Below, one piece after another: positions 8,466-16,161 of a stretch of DNA of 64,000 bases. The position numbers and the translations under genes are program-made. Source of the stretch: VRUE01 sp963762205 (GTDB lineage Bacteria > Actinomycetota > Thermoleophilia > Solirubrobacterales > 70-9); assembly GCA_963762205.1 (NCBI GenBank), contig CAVXJZ010000002.1:806001-870000 (forward strand), read 5' to 3'. The notes beneath the pieces are model-generated. The model was not told the DNA's origin. It saw only the letters and a program-made list of their open reading frames with translations, and ran no database searches. Each line of letters starts with the position of its first letter. Positions within the stretch are counted from its first letter, which is position 1.

Positions 8466-8481
8466 TTGGCTGGGCAGCCAA
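8466..8481. promoter_or_regulatory. Perfect inverted repeat upstream of the aldehyde dehydrogenase
   Basis: TTGGCT and AGCCAA are separated by GGGC, in the 69-nt gap between the sugar dehydrogenase stop and the aldehyde dehydrogenase ribosome site. It could be an operator or a weak hairpin ending the upstream transcript; there is no T-run. Confidence 0.3.
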
Positions 8482-8506
8482 GGCCAGCGAGGAAAGGAAG
8501 TCCCAG

Positions 8507-10087
8507 GTGGAGAGCGGCACGGTGGAGACGAGCACGGCGAAGACCAAGGCGGGCAACGGGCCCGACACCGCGACCCCGGCGCCCGATCGGATCGAAGTCC
8601 TCAACCCCGCCACCGGGGAGGCCTGCGGCTCGATCGACGTCGACACGCCCGAGACGATCGCCTCCACGGTCGCACGCGTGCGCGCCGGCCAGGGCGAGTG
8701 GGAGGCGCTGGGAAACAAGGGCCGCTATCACTGGCTCGGCAAGCTCCGAGACTGGATCCTCGACAACACCGACCAGATCGCCGACACCATGCAGGCCGAG
8801 GGCGGCAAGGTCCGCGGCGAGACCTCGACCGAGTTGATCTACCTCGCCGACCTGATCAATTTCTACGGCGGCAAGGCCGACAAGTTCATCGGCGACGAAA
8901 CCGTGCGCCCGCACTCGCCGCTGCTCGTCTCGCGCAAGCTCAAGGTCCAGTACAGGCCCTATCCGGTCGTCGGCGTGATCAGCCCCTGGAACTTTCCGAT
9001 GGCCCTCGCCCTCGGCGACGCGATCCCGGCGCTCCAGGCCGGCGCCGCCGTCGTCGTCAAGCCCTCCGAGTTCACCCCGCTCAGCCTGATCGAAACGATC
9101 AAGGCCTGGCAGGAGGAGATCGGCGCGCCGGACGTCTTCGACTGCGTGATGGGCACCGGCGAGGCCGGGCAGGCACTGATCGACAACGTCGACTTCATCC
9201 AGTTCACCGGCTCCGCTCGCACGGGCCGCAGGGTCATGGCCCGGGCGTCCGAGACCCTGACCCCGGTCAGCCTCGAGCTCGGCGGCAAGGACCCGATGAT
9301 CGTGCTCTCCGACGCCAACCTCGACCGCGCCGCAAACGCCGCGGCCTGGGGCGGCATGTTCAACTCCGGCCAGGTCTGCCTCTCGATCGAGCGGATCTAC
9401 GTCGAGGAGCCGGTCTACGACGACTTCGTCGCCAAGCTGACCAAGGAGGTCGGTGGGCTGCGCCAGGGGCAGGACGGCCGCGCCTACTCCTGCGAGGTCG
9501 GCGCGATGACCTCCCCCAACCAGATCGGCATCGTCGAGGAGCAGGTCGACGAGGCCCTGGCGGCGGGCGCCCGGGCGCTGACCGGCGGCAAGCGCGCCGA
9601 CGGCCCCGGCGACTACTTCGAGCCGACCGTGCTGGTCGACGTCGACCCCTCGATGAAGGTGATGCGCGACGAGACCTTCGGCCCGGTGGTCACCGTGACC
9701 AGGGTCCGCGACTCCGAGGAGGCGCTGCGGCTCGCGAACGACACGCGCTACGGGCTCGGCGCGTCGGTCTTCGGCGAGCGGGCGCGTGCCGAGAGCATCG
9801 GCCGCAGGATGGAAGTGGGCGCCGTCAACGTCAACGACGTGATCGTCAACTACGTCGCCATGGACGTGCCGATGGGCGGCTGGAAGGAGTCGGGCATCGG
9901 CTTCCGCCACGGCGAGTACGGGATCAAGAAGTACTGCCGGCCGGAGTCGATCGTGACCACGCGGATGGGCGGCAAGCGGGAACCGAACTGGTTCCCGTAC
10001 ACGAAGGCGCGCCAGGGCCTGGTCGGCCGGCTCGCGAAGGCGGTCAACGCCCGCGACATCAGGCGCCGACTCGGCAAACGCGGCTGA
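8507..10087 (+). CDS. NAD(P)-dependent aldehyde dehydrogenase
   Basis: 526 residues from GTG 8507, preceded by GGAAAGGAAG at good spacing. Family landmarks are PWNFPMALALGDAIPAL (Rossmann entry), FTGSARTGRRVM, the general base Glu257 in ELGGKDPM, the nucleophile Cys291 in NSGQVCLSIERI, and FGPVVTV. These residues fit oxidation of an aldehyde to a carboxylate through a thiohemiacetal. The nearest well-known relatives are succinate-semialdehyde and aromatic aldehyde dehydrogenases; the substrate cannot be assigned. About 25 extra polar residues precede the catalytic fold. Confidence 0.93.
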   Translation: MESGTVETSTAKTKAGNGPDTATPAPDRIEVLNPATGEACGSIDVDTPETIASTVARVRAGQGEWEALGNKGRYHWLGKLRDWILDNTDQIADTMQAEGGKVRGETSTELIYLADLINFYGGKADKFIGDETVRPHSPLLVSRKLKVQYRPYPVVGVISPWNFPMALALGDAIPALQAGAAVVVKPSEFTPLSLIETIKAWQEEIGAPDVFDCVMGTGEAGQALIDNVDFIQFTGSARTGRRVMARASETLTPVSLELGGKDPMIVLSDANLDRAANAAAWGGMFNSGQVCLSIERIYVEEPVYDDFVAKLTKEVGGLRQGQDGRAYSCEVGAMTSPNQIGIVEEQVDEALAAGARALTGGKRADGPGDYFEPTVLVDVDPSMKVMRDETFGPVVTVTRVRDSEEALRLANDTRYGLGASVFGERARAESIGRRMEVGAVNVNDVIVNYVAMDVPMGGWKESGIGFRHGEYGIKKYCRPESIVTTRMGGKREPNWFPYTKARQGLVGRLAKAVNARDIRRRLGKRG

Positions 10088-10130
10088 GCGCACCGGCGCC
10101 CCGCGCAGGGCTTCGCTAGATTTATTCGAA

Positions 10131-10225
10131 CCATCTAGAGCGGTCGAGGGGCCCGGCCCGACGACACCGCAGCAACCGGCCGAGATCTCCGGATCGAGGT
10201 GCGGTGCTACCGCCGGACTCGATGG
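10131..10225 (+). promoter_or_regulatory. SAM (S-box type) riboswitch upstream of metH
   Basis: The leader carries the conserved S-box core: GGTCGAGGGGCCCGGCCCGA, then CACCGCAGCAACC, and later GGTGCGGTGCTACC. A closing helix P1 can form between CCATC (10131-10135) and GATGG (10221-10225). The 3' arm of P1 runs into GGAGG (10224-10228), a possible ribosome site for metH. SAM binding would stabilise P1 and hide these bases, lowering translation when methionine/SAM is plentiful. No terminator hairpin with T-run is visible, so control of translation is more likely than of transcription. The placement before methionine synthase supports the assignment. Confidence 0.85.
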
Positions 10226-10243
10226 AGGTGAAAGGCTTTACCC

Positions 10244-13200
10244 ATGGCAGAGCGTGACTACCTGGCCGCGACCCGCGAGCGCGTCGTCGTCTTCGACGGC
10301 GGCATGGGCGCGACCCTGGAGCAGTTCGACCTCACCCAGGAGGATTACGGCGGCCTCGAGGGCAAATGCCACGAGGCGCTTGTGCTCAACCGCCCCGACG
10401 TGATCGAGGGCGTCCACGCCTCGATGCTCGAGGCGGGGGCCGAGGTGGTCGAGACCGACACCTTCCAGGGCTCGCGGCTGAAGCTCGAAGAGTGGGGCCT
10501 CGGCGAGCAGACGCTCGAGATCAACACGAGGGCCGCCGAGATCGCCAGGTCGGCCGCCGGCGAGGGGCGCTTCGTCGCCGGCTCGATCGGGCCGACCGGC
10601 TTCCTGCCGGCGTCGACCGACCCGACGCTGGGCGACATCTCCTTCGCGAAGCTGGTCGAGGTCTTCGCCGAGCAGGCGCGCGGGCTTCTCGACGGCGGTG
10701 CCGACCTGATCATCATCGAGACCGCGCAGGACATCCTCGAGGTGAAGGCCTCGGTCTTCGGCGCTCGCGAGGCATTCGCCGAGACCGGCCGGGCCGTGCC
10801 GATCCAGTGCAGCGTCTCACTGCTCCCCCAGGGTGGCAAGATGCTGCTCGGCACCGACATCCGGTCGGTGCTGACGACGCTGACCGCGCTCGAGGTCGAC
10901 GTGGTCGGGCTCAACTGCTCGACCGGGCCCGAGGACATGCGCGACGCGATCCGCTTCCTCGGCGAGCGCAGTCCGCTGCCGGTCCACTGCATCCCCAACG
11001 CCGGCCTGCCGTTGCAGGGGCCCGACGGCGAGACGATCTTCCCGGAAGAGCCGGGCCCGCTGGCGTCGACGCTCGGCGAGTTCGTCGAGCGCTACGGGGT
11101 CGGCATCGTCGGCGGCTGCTGCGGGACGACCCCCGAGCACATCGCCGCGATCCGAGAGCGATGCGGGGACCACGTCCCCGGCGAGCGGCCGGGGCCGGGC
11201 CCGATCGAGGTCTCCTCGATGATGACCTCCACCGCGCTCGTGCAGGAGCCGCGCCCGACCCTGGTCGGCGAGCGCGTCAACTCGCAGGGCTCGCGGAAGG
11301 CAAAGGAGCTGCTGCTCGCCGACGACTACGACGGCCTGGTCCAGGTCGCCGAAGATCAGGTCGAAGGCGGCGCCCACGTGCTCGACGTCTGCGTGGCGCT
11401 GACCGAGCGCCCGGACGAGGACGCGCAGATGAGCGCCGTCGTCAAGCGGGTCTCGCTGACCCAACCCTCTCCGATCCAGGTCGACTCGACCGAGCCCGAG
11501 GTGATCAGGGCCGCGCTGGAGACGATCCCCGGGCGCGCGATCGTGAACTCGATCAACCTCGAGGCGGGCCGCGACAAGGCCGACGTGGTCGTGCCGCTCG
11601 CCAGGGCGCATGGGGCGGCGGTGATCGCGCTGACCATCGACGAGGTCGGGATGGCGAAGACCGCCGACCGCAAGGTCGAGATCGCCAAACGGATCGTCGA
11701 GATCGCCTGCGACGAGCACGGCCTCGACCGCGAGGCGCTGATCTTCGATCTCCTCACCTTCACCCTGACCACCGGCGAGGCGGAGTGGAAGCCCTCGGCG
11801 GTGGAGACGATCGAGGGGATCCGCCGGTTGAAGGCCGAGATCCCGGAGGTGAAGACGTCGCTCGGCGTCTCCAACGTCTCCTTCGGCGTCTCGCCGCGGC
11901 CCCGCGCGGTGCTCAACTCGGTCTTCCTGCACCACTGCGTGGAGGCGGGCCTCGACCTGGCGATGGTCAACCCGAACCACATCACCCCCTACTCCGAGAT
12001 CCCCGACGATGAGCGCGAGCTGACCGACGACCTCGTCTTCAACCGCCGCGACGACGCGCTCGAGCGCTTCATCGCCCACTTCGAGTCCAAGGGGGAGGAG
12101 AGCGAGGCGGAGTCCGCCGACCCGACCGAGGGCATGGAGCCCGAGGAGGCGCTGCACTGGCACATCCTGCGCCGCAAGAAGGACGGGGTCGAGGACTGGA
12201 TCGACCGCTCGGTCGAGAAGATCGGCGCCGTCCCCACCCTCAACGAGGTGCTGCTGCCGGCGATGAAGGAGGTCGGCGACAAGTTCGGCGCCGGCGAACT
12301 GATCCTGCCCTTCGTCCTGCAGTCGGCCGAAGTGATGAAGCGGGCGGTGGCGCAGCTCGAGAACTACCTGGACAGGATCGAGGGCCACACCAAGGGCAAG
12401 GTCGTGATCGCCACGGTCTTCGGCGACGTGCACGACATCGGCAAGTCGCTGGTCAACACGATTTTGACCAACAACGGCTACACCGTGATCGACCTCGGCA
12501 AGCAGGTTCCGGTCGACACGATCATCGAGGCCGCGGTCGAGAACGAGGCCGACGCGATCGGCCTCTCGGCGCTGCTCGTGTCGACCTCGAAGCAGATGCC
12601 GATCTGCGTGCAGGAGCTGCACCAGCGCGGCCTCGGCTTCCCGGTCCTGATCGGCGGCGCCGCGATCAACCGCGACTTCGGCCGCCGCACGCTCTACCCG
12701 CACGGCAGGGAGTCCGACGACGTCTACGAGCCGGGGGTCTTCTACTGCAAGGACGCCTTCCAGGGGCTCGACACGATGGACGCGCTGGTCGACGCGGAGG
12801 CCCACTCGGCGCTGGTCGAGCGGATCAGGGGCGAGGCGAGGCAGCTGCGCGAGAAGCCGGTGGTGAAGGACGACGCGCCTCCGGTTACCGACGCGAGCGT
12901 GCGCTCGGGCGCGGCGGTCGACAACCCGATACCCGAGCCCCCCTTTCTCGGCGCGCGCGAGGTCGACATCGACCTCGACCGGGTCTTCCCCTACCTCGAC
13001 CGCCACGTGCTGTTCAAGCTTCACTGGGGCGGCCGCGGCGTCAAGGGCGAGGCCTGGCGGGAGCTGGTCGAGGGCACCGACGAGGAGGAGGGCTTCGCGC
13101 CGAGGCTGGAGCGGATGTGGCGCGAGCAGGACTTCCTGCGCCCGCGCGCGCGGCTCGGCTACTTCCCCGCGAATGCCGACGGCAACGAGCTGGTCGTCTT

Positions 13201-13840
13201 CGACCCGCGGGACCCAGAGCGCGAGCTCGAGCGGCTCGTCTTCCCGCGCCAGCCGCGGCACGACCGCATCTGCCTCGCCGACTTCTTCCGGCCCCTCGAC
13301 TCCGGGGATCGGGACGTCGTCGCGCTACAGGGCGTCACCGTCGGCCCGGAGGTCACCGAGCTGATCGAGCGGCTGGAGGCGAAGGGGGAGTTCGCCGAGC
13401 AGCTCTACGTCCACGGCCTCGGCGTCCAGGCGGCCGAGGGCCTTGCCGAGTGGCTCCATGCCCAGGTCCGCGAGGAGCTCGGGATCGCGGCCGACCAGGG
13501 GCGCCGCTACTCGTGGGGCTACCCGGCCTGCCCGGACCAGTCCGAGCACGAGAAGGTCTGGCGCCTGCTCGGCCTCGAGGAGATCGGGATGACCCTCTCG
13601 GACGGCTACGCGGTGATGCCGGAGCAGTCGACCGTGGCGATCGTCGCCCACCACCCGCAGGCCGTCTACTTCGGGATGAAGTCCGGCTTCGTGCCGAAGG
13701 AAAGGGCCTCGGATGAGTTGATCGCCGGCACCGACCGCGGTGGTCCGCTGCCGCCGGAGGACGAGCCCGAGGCGGAGGAGTCCGAAGAGGGCGACCCGGG
13801 CCCCGTCGCCGCCGACGCGGTCGGCGGCGGAGCGCCCTAG
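10244..13840 (+). CDS. metH: Cobalamin-dependent methionine synthase
   Basis: 1198 residues, the full four-module MetH. The homocysteine domain (about 1-310) has zinc ligands Cys225 (GLNCS) and Cys292-Cys293 (GGCCGT). The pterin-binding domain (about 335-610) begins with LVGERVNSQGSRKAKELL. The B12 cap and cobalamin domain (about 640-860) have DVHDIGKSL with the axial His730. The activation domain (about 930-1165) has the usual RYSWGYPACPDQSEHEKVWRL motif in pieces (GYPACPDQSEH). The protein transfers a methyl group from methyltetrahydrofolate to homocysteine. Its leader holds the SAM riboswitch. The last 30 residues are acidic and poorly conserved; the stop overlaps that of the convergent glycosyltransferase gene within CTAG. 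Confidence 0.96.
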   Translation: MAERDYLAATRERVVVFDGGMGATLEQFDLTQEDYGGLEGKCHEALVLNRPDVIEGVHASMLEAGAEVVETDTFQGSRLKLEEWGLGEQTLEINTRAAEIARSAAGEGRFVAGSIGPTGFLPASTDPTLGDISFAKLVEVFAEQARGLLDGGADLIIIETAQDILEVKASVFGAREAFAETGRAVPIQCSVSLLPQGGKMLLGTDIRSVLTTLTALEVDVVGLNCSTGPEDMRDAIRFLGERSPLPVHCIPNAGLPLQGPDGETIFPEEPGPLASTLGEFVERYGVGIVGGCCGTTPEHIAAIRERCGDHVPGERPGPGPIEVSSMMTSTALVQEPRPTLVGERVNSQGSRKAKELLLADDYDGLVQVAEDQVEGGAHVLDVCVALTERPDEDAQMSAVVKRVSLTQPSPIQVDSTEPEVIRAALETIPGRAIVNSINLEAGRDKADVVVPLARAHGAAVIALTIDEVGMAKTADRKVEIAKRIVEIACDEHGLDREALIFDLLTFTLTTGEAEWKPSAVETIEGIRRLKAEIPEVKTSLGVSNVSFGVSPRPRAVLNSVFLHHCVEAGLDLAMVNPNHITPYSEIPDDERELTDDLVFNRRDDALERFIAHFESKGEESEAESADPTEGMEPEEALHWHILRRKKDGVEDWIDRSVEKIGAVPTLNEVLLPAMKEVGDKFGAGELILPFVLQSAEVMKRAVAQLENYLDRIEGHTKGKVVIATVFGDVHDIGKSLVNTILTNNGYTVIDLGKQVPVDTIIEAAVENEADAIGLSALLVSTSKQMPICVQELHQRGLGFPVLIGGAAINRDFGRRTLYPHGRESDDVYEPGVFYCKDAFQGLDTMDALVDAEAHSALVERIRGEARQLREKPVVKDDAPPVTDASVRSGAAVDNPIPEPPFLGAREVDIDLDRVFPYLDRHVLFKLHWGGRGVKGEAWRELVEGTDEEEGFAPRLERMWREQDFLRPRARLGYFPANADGNELVVFDPRDPERELERLVFPRQPRHDRICLADFFRPLDSGDRDVVALQGVTVGPEVTELIERLEAKGEFAEQLYVHGLGVQAAEGLAEWLHAQVREELGIAADQGRRYSWGYPACPDQSEHEKVWRLLGLEEIGMTLSDGYAVMPEQSTVAIVAHHPQAVYFGMKSGFVPKERASDELIAGTDRGGPLPPEDEPEAEESEEGDPGPVAADAVGGGAP

Positions 13841-16155
13841 AAGGTCTCGCGGGCGGCGGCGCGCGGCGCCGGCTTCGGCTGCAGCCGAACCGGCGACATC
13901 GAGAGTGCCTGCACCCGGAGGTCGCTCCAGGTCAGGCCCTCGCGGACCAGCGACGGCACGCCGAGCACGACCGCGGTCGCGATCTCGACCGCCTGCAGGA
14001 TGACGCCGTAGGCGAGCGCGTCGGCGTAGCCGATGCTCCAGCCGGTGGTGAGGACGCTGATCACGGCCAGCTGGAAGATGCCGATGTTGGAGGGGGTGAC
14101 CGGCACGACCGCCGTCACGTTGACGGCGAACAGCACGGCGGCGGCGGCGCCGATCCCGACCCGGCCGTCGAGGCCGAGGGCCGCGAAGAGGGCCCAGCAG
14201 GCGGTCAGCTGAATCGCCCAGGCGCCCAGCTGCGCCGCAGACGCGAGCAGGCCACGACGCGGGTCGCGGAAGACGGCCAGGCCGGCCCGCACCTGGACCA
14301 GCGCCCGGTGCAGCGAGGCTCCCAGCTTCGCCAGCCTGCCGCTACCGGCGCGCCGGGTCAGCCGCGGGGCGATCAGCACGACGAGGAGCAGGACGAGGGG
14401 CACGAAGCTGAAGGCGAACAGCTTCTCGGTGTCGGAGTGGAAGAGCGGCGTGGTCGAGACGATGATCCCCCCGAGCAGCAGCAGGGCGACGATGTTGAGC
14501 ATCGTCTGCGACACCAGGGTGCCGACCAGCACCGGGAAGGTCTCGCGCACGCGACCGGTGCGCCGGGAAAGCGAGAGCGCCCTGGCGGGCTCGCCGAGGC
14601 GTGCCGGCAGGGTCGCCGACATCAGCACACCGATCATCGTCGCCGAGGTCACGTCCCGGCGGCGGACCGGCCTGTTGGGCAGCGCGGCGCGCACGATCCA
14701 GTACCAGGCGGCGGCGCGCACGAAGAGCGAGAGCGCCATCAGTGCCGAGGCGATCAGCACCCAGGTGAAGTCGGAGCGGACGATGCTCTCGACCACGTTG
14801 TCGACGCCGATCCGGCGGGCGGCGAGCGCCGTCAGGCCGACCCCGAGTGCGCCCGCGATGCCGAGGCCGGCGCGACGGGCCAGCCGGCGCCTGCGACTGC
14901 CGCCGCGCGCCAGAGGCGGGTCCAGTGAGGGAAGCCGCTGGGGCGGCGAGGGCGGGTCGCCGTCGGCGGGTCGGAATCCGGCCCAGGCGGCGAGCCGCTC
15001 CCCGGCGCTGGTGGGCTCGGGGGCCTCGATCGCCTGCTCGTAGACCTCGGTGACGCGGTCGGCGACGTGCGGCCAGGCGTAGCGCTCGGCGCTCTCGCGG
15101 GCGGCCTCCCCCATCGCGTGCAGGCGCTCCGGCTCGTGGTAGGCGCGCTGGAGCTCCTCGGCGAGCCGCTGGGCGTCCCCTGGCGGGACGAGGACCCCGT
15201 CGACGCCGTCGGAGACCACGTCGCTGTAGCCGGCTATCGCCGAGGCGACCACCGGCGTCCCGGCCGCGAAGGCCTCGGTCAGGACCATGCCGAAGCTCTC
15301 GCCCGAGAGCGAGGGCGCGCAGAGCAGGTCGGCATCGTGGAGGTGGCGCCAGAGCTCGCGGCCGGAGACCCGCCCCGGCAGGTCGATGAAGCGCATCGCC
15401 TCGGGGTCGGCGAGAAAGCGGAGGACGTCGTCGCGCTCGGCGCCGATCACCGTCAGCCTGCAGGGAACGTGCTCGACGAGGGCGCCGAAGGCGCCGAGCA
15501 GGACCGGCAGCCCCTTGCGCTCCTCGGCCCGGCCGACGAACACCACCCGCAGCTCGTCGGAGGGCGGCTTGGCGCCGCTCGGCGCCGCCGAGACGTCGAC
15601 GCCGTTGGGGATGATCTCGTAGCGGCCGCCGAACCAGCGGCGGCCTGTCCAGGCGGCCGCCTCGGAGACCGCGATCCGCGCCGAGAGCCGATTGAACATG
15701 CGGCGGGCGCCGAGCACGGTGGCGAGGTGATTGGGGACCGCCCTGGTCGAGTAGGCGTGGAACGTCCCCACCGCGGGCGCGCCGCTGCCCAGGGTCGCGT
15801 TCCAGCCGACCAGCGGCACCAGGGGCTCGTGGACGTGGACGACGTCGTAGTCCCCCCGGCTCAGCTCGCGGCGGGGGGCGAGGACGCCGCCGCGCGGCGA
15901 GACCGAGAGGTTGGACACGGCGCCGTTGGCGCCGATCCCGACCGTGCGGCCCAGGGGCAGCAGGTATTCGGGCGACTGCCGCCGTTCGGGGTCGGCGCGG
16001 TGCGCCAGCCGGCTGAGCCGCCCGGGTGGGTCGAGGGGAGCGAGGACACGCACGTGATGGCCGCGACCGAGGAACTCCTCGGCCAGCGCCTCGACGTGCC
16101 GGTTCACGCCCCCCTGATATGACCAGGAATATGGCGAGACAAGGGCGATCCGCAC
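13837..16155 (-). CDS. GT4 glycosyltransferase fused to LPG-synthase-type (AglD/YbhN) membrane domain
   Basis: 772 residues in two parts. Residues 1-about 390 are a GT-B family 4 transferase similar to PimA: MRIALVSPYSWSYQGGVNRH, VVFVGRAEERKGLPVLLGAF, and the donor-site block SGESFGMVLTEAFAAGTPVV with its EX7E pair. Residues about 430-760 form seven to eight membrane helices of the UPF0104/AglD family seen in lysyl-phosphatidylglycerol synthases, with SATLPARLGEPARAL and VPVTPSNIGIFQLAV. The fusion suggests that a glycolipid is made at the inner face and then flipped or extended by the same polypeptide; this is inference. Start GTG 16155 gives the normal GT4 N-terminus; TACCCT lies 9 nt upstream. 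Confidence 0.85.
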   Translation of the reverse strand: MRIALVSPYSWSYQGGVNRHVEALAEEFLGRGHHVRVLAPLDPPGRLSRLAHRADPERRQSPEYLLPLGRTVGIGANGAVSNLSVSPRGGVLAPRRELSRGDYDVVHVHEPLVPLVGWNATLGSGAPAVGTFHAYSTRAVPNHLATVLGARRMFNRLSARIAVSEAAAWTGRRWFGGRYEIIPNGVDVSAAPSGAKPPSDELRVVFVGRAEERKGLPVLLGAFGALVEHVPCRLTVIGAERDDVLRFLADPEAMRFIDLPGRVSGRELWRHLHDADLLCAPSLSGESFGMVLTEAFAAGTPVVASAIAGYSDVVSDGVDGVLVPPGDAQRLAEELQRAYHEPERLHAMGEAARESAERYAWPHVADRVTEVYEQAIEAPEPTSAGERLAAWAGFRPADGDPPSPPQRLPSLDPPLARGGSRRRRLARRAGLGIAGALGVGLTALAARRIGVDNVVESIVRSDFTWVLIASALMALSLFVRAAAWYWIVRAALPNRPVRRRDVTSATMIGVLMSATLPARLGEPARALSLSRRTGRVRETFPVLVGTLVSQTMLNIVALLLLGGIIVSTTPLFHSDTEKLFAFSFVPLVLLLVVLIAPRLTRRAGSGRLAKLGASLHRALVQVRAGLAVFRDPRRGLLASAAQLGAWAIQLTACWALFAALGLDGRVGIGAAAAVLFAVNVTAVVPVTPSNIGIFQLAVISVLTTGWSIGYADALAYGVILQAVEIATAVVLGVPSLVREGLTWSDLRVQALSMSPVRLQPKPAPRAAARETF

Positions 16156-16161
16156 GAAGGC

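Noticed and set aside
8459..10093. Long open frame opposite the aldehyde dehydrogenase
   Set aside because: Same cause; the sense strand has complete catalytic motifs and a ribosome site.
10121..10141. TTCGAACC in the metH leader, like a tRNA T-loop
   Set aside because: No acceptor or anticodon arm can be formed; the region fits the SAM riboswitch.
10817..13261. Very long open frame opposite metH
   Set aside because: GC-rich codon bias leaves antisense frames open; the translation is compositionally odd (runs of DRV/LAV), has no family features and lies wholly opposite an obvious enzyme.
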